From: Flavobacteriaceae bacterium UBA5950
GTDB lineage: Bacteria > Bacteroidota > Bacteroidia > Flavobacteriales > Flavobacteriaceae
Length of the DNA stretch: 64,000 nucleotides
Direction of reading: 5' to 3'
NCBI GenBank assembly: GCA_002430545.1
Contig: DJCM01000004.1
Span: forward strand, 1-64,000
Shown here: positions 26,086 to 35,509 of the stretch, piece after piece
How the letters are laid out: each line of letters begins with the position of its first letter
How positions within the stretch are numbered: position 1 is the stretch's first letter
Translations under genes and position numbers: made by a program
Notes under the pieces: model-generated
What the model was told of the DNA's origin: nothing
What the model saw: only the letters and a program-made list of their open reading frames with translations
Databases searched by the model: none

Positions 26086-27543
26086 ATGAAAAAGAGTACG
26101 ACACTAGGCGCACTAAAAAAATCGAATTACAAACCCCTATCCATTCAACAAGAGTTGGCACAAAACCTTAGGGCACGATTGCAAAGTGGCAAGCCAACAT
26201 TTGAAGGGCTTTTGGGCTATGAAAATACAGTGATCCCCGACGTAGAACGTGCATTGCTTTCAGGACATAGCATCAACTTACTTGGCTTGAGAGGACAGGC
26301 CAAAACCAGACTGGCACGACAGCTCACGCAATTGTTGGACGAGTGGGTACCTGTGGTCGAAGGCTCTGAAATAAACGACGACCCCCTAGCGCCAATCAGC
26401 AATTTTGCTAAGGAACGAATTGCTGAAAAAGGAGATGATACCCCCATCACTTGGCTACACCGTGATGATCGTTTTTTTGAAAAACTCGCAACCCCAGACG
26501 TAAGTGTAGCCGATTTGATTGGAGACGTTGATCCCATCAAAGCAGCGAACCTTAAGCTGTCCTATGCCGATGAGCGTGTGATTCATTTTGGTATGATCCC
26601 AAGAGCACACAGGTGTATATTTGTATTGAATGAGCTGCCTGACTTACAAGCAAGAATACAAGTAGCGCTTTTCTCTATTTTGCAAGAAAAGGAAATTCAA
26701 ATCAGAGGGTTTAAACTCCGATTGCCAATTGAAACCCAGTTTGTCTTTACAGCCAATCCTGAGGATTATACCAATCGTGGAAGTATCGTCACCCCACTGA
26801 AAGATCGTATTGGTTCCCAAATTTTAACGCACTATCCACATAACTTGGAAACAGCTAAGGCCATAACCCAACAAGAGACACATACAAATAAGGAAGTGCA
26901 AAATGCCATTCACGTTCCTGAGTTGGCACGTGACATTTTGGAGCAAATAGGCTTTGAAGCTAGAAAAAGTGAATATGTAGATTTCAAAAGCGGCGTGAGT
27001 GCGCGAATGAGTATCACTGCTTTTGAAAATCTTATGAGTACTGCTGAACGACGTATACTGATGTCTGGCGAAAAAAACACCTGTATTAGAATGTCTGACT
27101 TTTTAGGGATTATTCCTGCCATTAATGGGAAAGTGGAATTGGTTTATGAAGGTGAACAAGAAGGTGCTGAACAGATTTCATTTCACCTGATCAATCAAGC
27201 TGTAAAAAACTTATTTCCTATATATTTTCCTGAGATTAAAAAACTTGAAAAGCAAGATGTTGCAGGTCCTTATGACCAACTACTGGGTTGGTTTTATGGC
27301 GATAACGAATTGTTTTTGGAAGACAGTTTACATGACAATATCTATCAAGATACCTTAATGGGTGTCCCTCACTTGAAAAAACTAGTTGCAACTCATCAAG
27401 CAGATTGTCCGGCCGAAGAGTTGTTTTTTATGATGGAATTTTTGTTGTGGGGACTGGAAGCAAACAAAAAGCTAAATAAATACAGAACGATGGAGGGCTT
27501 TCAGTTTAAAGATGGTCTTGGAAATTTGTTGTCAGGAATATAA
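26086..27543 (+). CDS. MoxR/ChlI-like AAA ATPase
   Basis: This 485-residue AAA+ protein has Walker A GLRGQAKT (67-74) and a Walker B-like strand CIFVLNELPDLQ. A sensor-type segment, FVFTANPEDYTNRG, follows, resembling the magnesium-chelatase I/MoxR group. The C-terminal 200 residues are helical and family-specific. The start codon follows the stop of the VWA gene with no gap (TAAATG), so the two are translationally coupled and likely form a complex. Repeat copies D and E flank the pair. No client enzyme, for example a dehydrogenase or a chelatase H subunit, is encoded nearby. Confidence 0.88.
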   Translation: MKKSTTLGALKKSNYKPLSIQQELAQNLRARLQSGKPTFEGLLGYENTVIPDVERALLSGHSINLLGLRGQAKTRLARQLTQLLDEWVPVVEGSEINDDPLAPISNFAKERIAEKGDDTPITWLHRDDRFFEKLATPDVSVADLIGDVDPIKAANLKLSYADERVIHFGMIPRAHRCIFVLNELPDLQARIQVALFSILQEKEIQIRGFKLRLPIETQFVFTANPEDYTNRGSIVTPLKDRIGSQILTHYPHNLETAKAITQQETHTNKEVQNAIHVPELARDILEQIGFEARKSEYVDFKSGVSARMSITAFENLMSTAERRILMSGEKNTCIRMSDFLGIIPAINGKVELVYEGEQEGAEQISFHLINQAVKNLFPIYFPEIKKLEKQDVAGPYDQLLGWFYGDNELFLEDSLHDNIYQDTLMGVPHLKKLVATHQADCPAEELFFMMEFLLWGLEANKKLNKYRTMEGFQFKDGLGNLLSGI

Positions 27544-27551
27544 ACGCTATT

Positions 27552-27585
27552 CAAAATCGTTTGATATCACACTCCTATGCTCCTC
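27552..27585 (+). repeat. Dispersed boundary repeat, copy E
   Basis: The copy reads CAAAATCGTTTGATATCACA, then CTCCTATGCTCCTC. It is the most diverged copy but shares AAAATCGTTTGAT with copy B. It lies 9 bp after the MoxR gene and just before the gene scars at 27693-28104, at the accessory/core border. Confidence 0.55.
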
Positions 27586-27692
27586 TATATAATTTATTCT
27601 GGCTGAATTGGCGTTATTTTGATGGCAAAACCACCCACTGGAACAGTCAGTAATTGTTAAACCGTTTGAGAAGAAATCATTTTTGATTCAAT

Positions 27693-27857
27693 CTAATAAG
27701 CCTGTGGATTTGTTTTGTAATGTGCTTCTTTGTAATCACGATAGATGGTGACCATGTATTTTTTACCTTTTTCTAAAAAAGAGAAATCCACTGTCGCTTT
27801 GCGCTTGCTGTTTCCATTGGAGATTCCAACAAGCCAATTGGTCCAGAACACACTGTC
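27693..27857 (-). pseudogene. C-terminal remnant of a GH97 alpha-glucosidase (SusB-like)
   Basis: The minus strand encodes about 54 residues with WTNWLVGIS, FLEKGKKYMVTIYRD and HYKTNPQAY before a TAG at 27693-27695. This matches the C-terminal region of GH97 enzymes, in which a W-x-VG segment is followed by FLxxGKKYxATIYRD and the TNPxAY ending. The rest of the enzyme is missing; upstream the sequence changes at about 27850 into an unrelated domain on the opposite strand. The open frame continues to 27911 only by chance. It shows that a larger alpha-glucan-type gene once stood here. Confidence 0.75.
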
Positions 27858-28104
27858 AATTGACGAAAATACTGACTCTGCTAGAGTGTTTGTATCTACT
27901 ACTGGAGACATCTATTTTGGTGAAAAAGGACAATATGAACTAGAGATTTTTAACCTTCAAGGGAAGCGTATTTTAAATAAATCTTTGGATACTCAGAAAA
28001 GAAATCAAAAGGTGAATTTTGGTTTAATCAAGGGGCTTTATTTACTAAAAGTTAAAAACGATAGTTCTACAAATAGCTTCGTCAAAAAGATGCTTATCTA
28101 CTAG
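27841..28104 (+). pseudogene. Orphan T9SS C-terminal sorting domain (gene remnant)
   Basis: From about 27841 the plus strand encodes a type A sorting-domain-like sequence (VFVSTTGDIYFGEKG, LEIFNLQGKRIL, GLYLLKVKN, FVKKMLIY) ending at TAG 28102-28104. The open frame reaches left to 27745, but that part is only the antisense of the GH97 remnant. The catalytic or binding part of the parent protein is gone. A good terminator follows at 28134, suggesting the original 3' end is intact. Confidence 0.7.
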
Positions 28105-28133
28105 CTTCAAAGTCGTTCAATCTTGACGACAAG

Positions 28134-28172
28134 AATCCTCAAAAGCAAAATTTTGTTTTTGAGGATTTTTTT
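28134..28172 (+). terminator. Rho-independent terminator
   Basis: AATCCTCAAAA (28134-28144) pairs with TTTTGAGGATT (28157-28167), and a T-run follows. It would have ended the transcript of the lost T9SS-substrate gene whose tail survives just upstream. Confidence 0.75.
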
Positions 28173-28238
28173 AATGCCCCACATATGAATTTTGCTCAAT
28201 ATATTTAATTAAATTCGAAAACCAAAAAATAAAACAAT

Positions 28239-28781
28239 ATGTCATATTTGAGCGAATTCCTCAAAAACAAAAGTGTTGGAGCTGTTTCTTCAAGCAGCAA
28301 GTCGTTGGGAAAGTATATGTTTGGGAACCTTGACTATTCCAATGCCAAGGTGATTGTCGAGCTCGGGGGTGGACAAGGTGTCTTTACCCATGAAATTCTA
28401 AAACTAATCAATCCTGAATGCAAACTTTTGGTTTTCGAAACAAATGAGGAATTTTGCAAAAAGCTCAAAGACACAACTCAAGATGATAGAGCTGTGATCA
28501 TTCATGACAGTGCAGAAAAGATTGGGGATTATCTGCAAAAACACAATTTTGAAAAGGCAGACCATATCATTTCATCCTTGCCTTTATCCATGTTTTCTTT
28601 AGAATTGAAGGAAGATATTCTTCAAAATGCTATCCAGTTTTTAGGCGATCGAGGACAGTTTTTACAATTTCAATATGCCCCCTTTGATTACAAGAGATTA
28701 AAAAAACACTTCAGAAAAGTGAAAATGAATTTTTCAATTCGCAACTTCCCCCCGGCCTTTGTTTATCGCTGTTCGCTGTAG
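28239..28781 (+). CDS. Class I SAM-dependent methyltransferase, phospholipid N-methyltransferase-like
   Basis: This 180-residue cytoplasmic protein has the SAM-binding motif VELGGGQGVFTHEIL (about 40-54), an acidic ribose-binding position (VFETNEEF) and a post-motif IISSLPLSMF. The layout resembles the rRNA adenine dimethylase/PmtA-like small methyltransferases, in which an SSxxL segment precedes motif I. It could methylate phosphatidylethanolamine or a related lipid; this is only a family-level guess. It appears monocistronic, after the terminator at 28134. TATATTTA about 40 bases upstream is a weak -7 candidate. Confidence 0.75.
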   Translation: MSYLSEFLKNKSVGAVSSSSKSLGKYMFGNLDYSNAKVIVELGGGQGVFTHEILKLINPECKLLVFETNEEFCKKLKDTTQDDRAVIIHDSAEKIGDYLQKHNFEKADHIISSLPLSMFSLELKEDILQNAIQFLGDRGQFLQFQYAPFDYKRLKKHFRKVKMNFSIRNFPPAFVYRCSL

Positions 28782-28926
28782 ATTCAACCGAACCAATGGT
28801 CTATTTTTAACCCAAAGACAGTACCTTAAAATGACACCCTATTAAAGTTTTTAACTTTTATTAACATTTTTATAACAAAAACTTTAAGATTTTTATTTTA
28901 GAAACTGAATAATAATCTAATTAAAA

Positions 28927-31900
28927 ATGAAAAAACTAGTATTACTTTTCTTGATCACTTGTGGCTTCTTAACTGCCCAAGTGACAACATCATCCATCTC
29001 TGGTGTTATTGTCGATGACGCGAACATGGAGCTAGAAGGTGCAAATGTTGTGGCTACACACATACCCACTGGAACAACCTATGGTGCTGTGACCAACCAA
29101 GACGGCCGTTTTAACATGGTAAACATGCGTGTTGGAGGTCCTTATACAGTCAGCATAAGTTATATTGGGTTCAATCAACAAGATTTTGAAGATGTATTTC
29201 TGACGCTTGGTAAGAGTGAAACCATATCCCTTGCAATGATTCCTGACTCGCAAGAGCTAGACGATGTAGTAGTAACTGCAAACGCATCTGAAGTTTTTAG
29301 TAACGATCGCACTGGGGCTCGTACGAGTGTCGGACGAAGACAACTTGCGACGCTCCCCTCCATTAGTCGTTCGGCTGCAGATTACACACGCCTTGAACCA
29401 ACAGCAAGCAATGGCTCATTTGGTGGTCGCAATGATCAGTTCAACAACTATTCACTTGATGGGGCAATCTTTAACAACCCATTTGGACTGGATGCTGCTA
29501 CGCCTGGTGGACAAACAGAAGCACAGCCAATTTCGATTGATGCCATTGAGCAAATTACAGTCTCAACTGCGCCTTACGATGTGACGCAAGCTGGGTTTAC
29601 TGGTGCTTCAGTAAATGCAGTTACCAAAAGTGGTACCAACGAGTTTACTGGAACAGTTTACGGGTTTTACCGAAACGAGGATATGACAGGTTCTAAAATC
29701 AAAGGGCAAAGTATCTTTGTACCAAAACTTCTTCAGTCGCAGACAGGTGTAAGTATTGGAGGACCAATCATCAAAAACAAACTGTTTTTCTTTGCGAACT
29801 TTGAGCAAGACACAAGAGAAGATCTTGGTCAGTCATGGTTACCAAATAGAGGTACTGGTGGTATCAATGAATCCCGAGTGTTAGAATCCGATTTAACGGC
29901 TGTACAATCTGCCTTGTCTGGACTGGGCTACGATACTGGAGCCTACGAAGGCTTTATCCATGAGGCTGGTTCAACCAAAGGAATCTTCAAGCTCGATTGG
30001 AACATTAATGACAATCACAGAATGGCGTTGATCTACAATTTTTTAGATGCTTCAAAGGATAAGCCAGCGCACCCAACAGCACTTGGGTTTAGAGGGCCGA
30101 ATGCTTCGATATTGCAATTTGAAAATTCAGGGTATCAAATCAACAACAAATTGAACTCTTATCAGATGGAGCTGAACTCAACCCTAAGCGATGCAGTTTC
30201 CAATAAACTACAGGTTGGGTATAGCCATTTTGATGACTTCCGAAATCCAATGTCAAGCCCAGCTCCTGCAATGACTATTCAAGATGATGCAAGTGCCAAC
30301 TACATTGTTGTCGGTCATGAGCCATTTTCGATCAATAACCAACTAGATCAAAAGGTAATGCAACTAACAAATAACCTTACCTATGTCAAAGGAGACCACA
30401 ACTATACCCTTGGTTTTTCTTATGAAAAATTTGAGTTTGACAACTCCTTCAACCTTGGCGCATATGGTTATGGTGATGCTAGAGGATATGCTGGAGCCTT
30501 TGGTGCATTTGCCTCTGTTAGTGATTTTACAGATGCTGTTAACAATGGTCTCATTGGAGACGCAATCGCTGCAGCACAATCGACTTTTAGTGCAGACAAC
30601 TGGTCACTCGCAGAAACCAATGTCGGACAAATTGCGTTTTATCTTCAAGACGAGTGGTTTGTCAATGACAAGTTTAAGTTAACCTATGGTATAAGAATGG
30701 ATAAGCCATTGTACTTTGATACGGATAAAAAAGCGCAGGAAAATATCGATAGAAACTGTTGTAACGATCCAACGATTCCTTATGTAAATCCAAACACAGG
30801 GCAGGTACAATTATTGGACAATACAAAAATGCCAACGGACAAGTGGATGATTTCACCAAGAGTAGGCTTCAATTACGACGTTAATGGAGATGGGACCACG
30901 CAGCTACGAGGAGGATCTGGACTTTTTACAGGTCGCTTTCCATTCGTATGGCTTGGAAATCAAGTACAAAACGTGAATTCATGGTATCACCTTATGGTTG
31001 ATCCTGATTATCAATTTCCACAAGTTTGGCGAACCAATATTGGTTTAGATCAGAGTTATGACGATGGCCTCGTACTTTCCCTTGATGTTTCTTATACAAA
31101 GGATATCAATGGAGCGCATGTACAGCATTGGGGTCTCAAAAAACCAAGTGGGAACCTTGTTGGCTTAGATTCTAGAAAAATATATACAGATGCGGATGTC
31201 ATTAATCGTGATGGGGCATTTACTTTTTCAAATTCTGACCTCGGTCGAATTTGGAACTATTCCTTAAAACTTCAAAAGACATTTGACAGTGGACTTTTCA
31301 CTAGCCTGGCTTACAGCCATTTAAATGCGAAAGATGTCAACTCTATTGAAGCTGAAATCACAGGTGACGCATTTGTTGGAAATCCCGTTGTTGGTGATGC
31401 GAATGTTGAAACGCTAGGCTTCTCTAAATATGGAGATACACATCGCTTTATTGGTGTAGCCAGTCAGTCATGGAATTATGGGTCAAATGACAGATGGGGA
31501 ACTACCATTACGACCCTATTCGAATACAATCGAGGAGGCAGATTCAGTTATCTTTATGGAGGAGACATCAATAATGACGGAAGTGGTATAAACGATTTAT
31601 TATATGTTCCTACCGCTTCTCAAATATCGCAAATGAATTTTGCGAATCCTGCAGATGCCAATGCATATAACGCCTTTATCGAACAGGATGAGTATTTGAG
31701 TAGCCGCAGAGGACAGTATGCTGAACGCTATGGCGCTCTGAGCCCATGGACTAGTCGTTGGGATATTCGCTTTTTACAGGATTATCGTATCAAAAGAGCT
31801 TCTGGAAAAACAAATGTGATTCAGTTTAGCTTGGATATCCTCAACTTTGGTAACCTAATCAGTTCTGATTGGGGTCTTGTACAACAGCCCAACTCTATTC

Positions 31901-32034
31901 AGCCTGTGGGTGTTACTGTTACAGGTGGCGTACCGACCTATACGTTTGACAGTAACCTAGTCGATTCGTTTGTTTATGACTCAAGCTTACAATCGAGATG
32001 GCAAATGCAATTCGGATTGCGTTATATTTTCTAA
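28927..32034 (+). CDS. Oar-like TonB-dependent outer-membrane receptor
   Basis: This 1035-residue protein has a signal peptide (1-17, ending LTAQ), a carboxypeptidase-regulatory-like domain (about 22-105), and a plug region with DDVVVTA and YSLDGAIFNNPFG. A long beta barrel ends in LRYIF with a terminal aromatic residue. The lack of the SusC signature and the long plug/barrel point to the Oar/adhesion-type receptors rather than SusC. The ligand is unknown. It is monocistronic, with a strong terminator 20 bp after the stop. Confidence 0.88.
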   Translation: MKKLVLLFLITCGFLTAQVTTSSISGVIVDDANMELEGANVVATHIPTGTTYGAVTNQDGRFNMVNMRVGGPYTVSISYIGFNQQDFEDVFLTLGKSETISLAMIPDSQELDDVVVTANASEVFSNDRTGARTSVGRRQLATLPSISRSAADYTRLEPTASNGSFGGRNDQFNNYSLDGAIFNNPFGLDAATPGGQTEAQPISIDAIEQITVSTAPYDVTQAGFTGASVNAVTKSGTNEFTGTVYGFYRNEDMTGSKIKGQSIFVPKLLQSQTGVSIGGPIIKNKLFFFANFEQDTREDLGQSWLPNRGTGGINESRVLESDLTAVQSALSGLGYDTGAYEGFIHEAGSTKGIFKLDWNINDNHRMALIYNFLDASKDKPAHPTALGFRGPNASILQFENSGYQINNKLNSYQMELNSTLSDAVSNKLQVGYSHFDDFRNPMSSPAPAMTIQDDASANYIVVGHEPFSINNQLDQKVMQLTNNLTYVKGDHNYTLGFSYEKFEFDNSFNLGAYGYGDARGYAGAFGAFASVSDFTDAVNNGLIGDAIAAAQSTFSADNWSLAETNVGQIAFYLQDEWFVNDKFKLTYGIRMDKPLYFDTDKKAQENIDRNCCNDPTIPYVNPNTGQVQLLDNTKMPTDKWMISPRVGFNYDVNGDGTTQLRGGSGLFTGRFPFVWLGNQVQNVNSWYHLMVDPDYQFPQVWRTNIGLDQSYDDGLVLSLDVSYTKDINGAHVQHWGLKKPSGNLVGLDSRKIYTDADVINRDGAFTFSNSDLGRIWNYSLKLQKTFDSGLFTSLAYSHLNAKDVNSIEAEITGDAFVGNPVVGDANVETLGFSKYGDTHRFIGVASQSWNYGSNDRWGTTITTLFEYNRGGRFSYLYGGDINNDGSGINDLLYVPTASQISQMNFANPADANAYNAFIEQDEYLSSRRGQYAERYGALSPWTSRWDIRFLQDYRIKRASGKTNVIQFSLDILNFGNLISSDWGLVQQPNSIQPVGVTVTGGVPTYTFDSNLVDSFVYDSSLQSRWQMQFGLRYIF

Positions 32035-32054
32035 TCGCAATTGCTAACAAAAAT

Positions 32055-32083
32055 AAAAGCCCACAAAATGTGGGCTTTTTTTG
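32055..32083 (+). terminator. Rho-independent terminator
   Basis: AAAAGCCCACA (32055-32065) pairs with TGTGGGCTTTT (32069-32079), and more T residues follow. The symmetric A/T flanks allow it to act for both the Oar-like gene and the convergent DUF1501 gene. Confidence 0.85.
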
Positions 32084-32123
32084 TTTTAGGGGTTAAAAAT
32101 TTAGAGTCCTGATGATAATGGGG

Positions 32124-33758
32124 TTAAAAATGTTTCCTAAACTTTGTTGAAGCCAGGGTTTTGTTATTGTCGTCAAGAACTGTTAACACATACAACCCCT
32201 TTGCAAGGTGGGACAAATGCAATGGGATTTGATTTGTACCAGAAGAAAAGTCAGCGATGAGTTCTTGAACGATACGCCCCTGTAAATCATGGATTTGTAG
32301 TTGTCCACGCATCCACATTGGGCTGCTAAAGTGAATCATTGTATCATTCACAACTGGATTGGGTGCAACAACCAGCGAAGTGCTGTGTGTTGACTTTTCA
32401 TATGGGTTGTTGAGAATTGGACTCGAGATCAAGTTTAAACGATTCTGATCATAGGCATCAAATTCTGTCTCAATGATATTCAATGACGATGCGCCAAGAA
32501 AGTCCCCGATGATTGTAGAATATACCTGTCGATAGTCATGTTGCATTTGTGTATCGAGATCAAAATGCTTGACATTGCCACCCAAAGTAAAAGAATCTAA
32601 AGACAAATGAGTACCTGTAAATCCTGGCTCAACACCAGTTCCAATGACAAACATTGGACCGAGGTTTCCGTGGTCTGTTCCTTTATTTGCGTTTTCAATC
32701 GGTTTTCTTCCAAATTCTGTAAACGTAGTGGTAACCACATTTTGATCGATTCCCAAAGACTCTAAATCATCTTGAAATGCTTTGATGGACTCGCTGAGCT
32801 CCAAAAGCAAGTCGGCATGCTTACCCAAATGGCTATCGGTTTGGCCAGCAACCTGATTTGCATGGTTGTCAAAGCCATCAATACGCAACAAAAAGAGTTT
32901 AGTTTTTGAACCTCCAGAAAGGATTTTTGCCACTGTTTTGAGTTGGTCACCAAGGTCATATGAAGGGTAGCTAACATTATTTGTACCTGCATTGAAAACA
33001 GCGCTAATTCTTGAAGCATAGTTGGTTGCAGTCACCTCCATCCCATTGATAAAATTGATGTTATCAATATATTCTGAAGATTGACCATCATAATCGGCCA
33101 AAGGGTTTCCGATGTTGGACAACTGAGAGTAAAATCCAGCCGCATCCTGTCCAGACAAATTGATATCGACTTTATGTTCAGCATCCGAATGAAATTCGTC
33201 TGCAGGTTTTTTATTTCCGAGCTGTATTCCCAATGGATCGTCATATGTTGTGTGATCAAAAGCAGAATTTAAATATCTGGCCATCCACCCATCAGGTTTA
33301 TTGCTATTAGCATCCGTTCCATCACCACCTCTCGACATCAAGGCCCTGCCACTAAAGTGAGATTTGTTGAGAACAGGATATCCCACCCCATGAACGATAT
33401 TTAGCTTTCCTTCGTCCCACAGCTCTTTGAAAGCTAATAAGTTGGGGTGTAAAAGTGTTTGGTCTTGCACGCCTAAAGAAGAATCAAGTTCAATACCTCT
33501 ATTTGATCCTGTGTCTTTAATGCGAATCGTTGGTCGAATACTTGCATATTTATCATATTGATTTAAGGGAATTATCGAATTCAAACCATCATTCCCACCA
33601 CTGAGCTGAATCATCACAATAGATCGATCCCGAATGACATCTTCTGAGACATTTTCAAGAAGTTTTGTTCGTGTAAAGGCATTTATCATATGACCATTCA
33701 ACATGAATCCAGCCAAGGATCCAGTTGAGGAGAGTTGAATAAATTTTCTTCTTTTCAT
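32124..33758 (-). CDS. DUF1501 protein with T9SS sorting domain
   Basis: This 544-residue protein begins MKRRKFIQLSS, a twin-arginine-like signal, as is common in DUF1501 proteins. The domain (about 45-440) contains VMIQLSGGNDGLNSIIP, SHFSGRALM and FTEFGRKPIENANKGTDHG, resembling the sulfatase/alkaline-phosphatase superfamily; its activity is not established. A T9SS type A tail (about 465-544) follows. It lies 9 bp after the DUF1800 gene, its usual partner, and the two are very likely cotranscribed and exported together. Confidence 0.88.
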   Translation of the reverse strand: MKRRKFIQLSSTGSLAGFMLNGHMINAFTRTKLLENVSEDVIRDRSIVMIQLSGGNDGLNSIIPLNQYDKYASIRPTIRIKDTGSNRGIELDSSLGVQDQTLLHPNLLAFKELWDEGKLNIVHGVGYPVLNKSHFSGRALMSRGGDGTDANSNKPDGWMARYLNSAFDHTTYDDPLGIQLGNKKPADEFHSDAEHKVDINLSGQDAAGFYSQLSNIGNPLADYDGQSSEYIDNINFINGMEVTATNYASRISAVFNAGTNNVSYPSYDLGDQLKTVAKILSGGSKTKLFLLRIDGFDNHANQVAGQTDSHLGKHADLLLELSESIKAFQDDLESLGIDQNVVTTTFTEFGRKPIENANKGTDHGNLGPMFVIGTGVEPGFTGTHLSLDSFTLGGNVKHFDLDTQMQHDYRQVYSTIIGDFLGASSLNIIETEFDAYDQNRLNLISSPILNNPYEKSTHSTSLVVAPNPVVNDTMIHFSSPMWMRGQLQIHDLQGRIVQELIADFSSGTNQIPLHLSHLAKGLYVLTVLDDNNKTLASTKFRKHF

Positions 33759-33767
33759 AATGATGGC

Positions 33768-35495
33768 TTAGGTTGTTTGATATTCTTGTGACCAGATCAA
33801 GGCTTCAATTAAGGATTCTAAAATACTGTGCACTGTGTTTTCTTTTATTCCGCCGAGGTAATCTGCCCAAAGGGAATTCCAATAATAATATTTGGCATCA
33901 CCCTCTTGTAAAAGACTTCCACCATCAAACAAAAACGTATCGATAAAATATTGTTTTCTCTCTTGGGATGGTGTCTCAGGAAACATCATATCAGTTAGCA
34001 CGTCTACTATTTCCTCAGGGTCTGAAGGATTTGGTACTACTTCTTTAATAAAGTCACCTGGGCTGAACCCAAAATTTCCCTTGAAGAAAACAATTTTACA
34101 GATGTTATACCTAGGGATAATGGTAGAGGAGTTAAACCAACTTTTATCAAAATTGGGCGAGGAATAGTGCGCAGGAAAACCAGCAGGTGGTGTATTTGTA
34201 TCACCAAAGATTGGCTGCGCGCTGATATCCAAGAATTTTTTGATGATCGTATTCTCATAAAATACTTTGTAGTGGAGCTCGCCTTGAGTAATGGGATCTG
34301 GAACAGGAAAGTTGAGCAATGTAATGGTTTGCAGTACTAGCTCGAGAGGTGATTTGATTAATCCCCCTATAATTTCATCCGACGAATTTGTGTCGTCGGC
34401 ATCATAAAAATGCTGACTTTTTAAGAGTTGAGTAATTACCTCTGTCAGGTTATAATTGGCTCTAAATGTTGCTGCTAATGGAATAATAATATCTGCTTCG
34501 ATTTCTGTTGAAATATTTCTAGAGACAAAAAATCGGTATAGTTTTCTACAAATATACTTTGCTGTTTCATCTTGTTCCAAGATTTTGTCAATCAAACCTC
34601 TTAACTCAGATTCCATTTGGGCTTTTTTCTGACTTTCACTTTTAGCTGTGGTATCGAAAGCATCAATTTGATAATCATCGAAATATTCGCTCAATTGTTT
34701 TGCATCAAAATCATGTTCGTCAGGCAAAGCATATCCAGTGGGCAAATTACCATTTGCAGTTCCATTCAATGGCATTCCAGGACGATCGTTTTTATCAAAC
34801 CGCCACCCTGTCAAAATTCGAGCAACTCTAGGAATATCAATTATCTCTGAATAGTTTAAAGGATCGCCATCAAAGCCAACATTACCATTATCATCTATAT
34901 ATATGGGTTTGCCTACCCCTATGGTGTAAAGCTCAAGAAGTTCTCGGGCGTAGTTTTCGTTGACTAAACCTTTGGTATTGAGGTCATTGTTTAGAAATTC
35001 AAGCATTCGAGGGTTGATAGAAACTTGGAAAATCAGCTCTTTCCAATCTGAAAGGCAGAAATGCTCAAGCAGCATCAAATAATCATAGTAATACGAACTT
35101 TTACCATTGTCTTTTTGAGGGGCTGTTAGGTTGGTGAACAAAAAATAAGTCATTTTTGAGCGCAACGAAGTGTCTCTTCTTGCCTCATCCATCCACCACC
35201 CATCTAGAAAATTGTTTAGTCTCTGACCACCCGAACTGTTATTTTCATTGACAGCTCCATAGTCAGGGTCATCATTGATCCAAGGCCTTGGTTGGGTTAA
35301 AGCCCCATTGACGTAATGGATTGGTTGGTTAAGATTTTTTTGAGAAGGAGTTAATAATACTGCAAGCGCTTGATCAACAGTGTATAACTCAAACTCATCA
35401 ATTCTCTGTTGAGAGATATTAAAAGTAGCCCTGCGCAACAAATGCTTTGCCAGTCTCAGTCCGAGCGCACCTTCAAAGGGAGTTAATGAAGCCAT
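33768..35495 (-). CDS. DUF1800 protein
   Basis: This 575-residue protein matches the DUF1800 family. The N-terminus has HLLRRATF, and the body has RMLEFLNNDLNTKG, NENYARELLELYTIGVG and RILTGWRFD, with a late YICRKLYRFFVS segment. No obvious signal peptide is seen at the chosen start (MASLTPFEGALG). DUF1800 and DUF1501 genes occur as pairs across Bacteroidota and Proteobacteria, often linked to the cell surface, but no biochemical role is established. A promoter candidate lies 15-45 bp upstream. Confidence 0.88.
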   Translation of the reverse strand: MASLTPFEGALGLRLAKHLLRRATFNISQQRIDEFELYTVDQALAVLLTPSQKNLNQPIHYVNGALTQPRPWINDDPDYGAVNENNSSGGQRLNNFLDGWWMDEARRDTSLRSKMTYFLFTNLTAPQKDNGKSSYYYDYLMLLEHFCLSDWKELIFQVSINPRMLEFLNNDLNTKGLVNENYARELLELYTIGVGKPIYIDDNGNVGFDGDPLNYSEIIDIPRVARILTGWRFDKNDRPGMPLNGTANGNLPTGYALPDEHDFDAKQLSEYFDDYQIDAFDTTAKSESQKKAQMESELRGLIDKILEQDETAKYICRKLYRFFVSRNISTEIEADIIIPLAATFRANYNLTEVITQLLKSQHFYDADDTNSSDEIIGGLIKSPLELVLQTITLLNFPVPDPITQGELHYKVFYENTIIKKFLDISAQPIFGDTNTPPAGFPAHYSSPNFDKSWFNSSTIIPRYNICKIVFFKGNFGFSPGDFIKEVVPNPSDPEEIVDVLTDMMFPETPSQERKQYFIDTFLFDGGSLLQEGDAKYYYWNSLWADYLGGIKENTVHSILESLIEALIWSQEYQTT

Positions 35496-35509
35496 AGGAA
35501 TAATTTATT

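Noticed and set aside
685..27585. The dispersed repeat as a CRISPR array
   Set aside because: The copies are kilobases apart with genes between them, imperfect, and no cas genes are present.
27745..27840. N-terminal part of the open frame that ends in the orphan sorting domain
   Set aside because: This stretch is only the antisense of the GH97 remnant; the real coding similarity begins near 27841.
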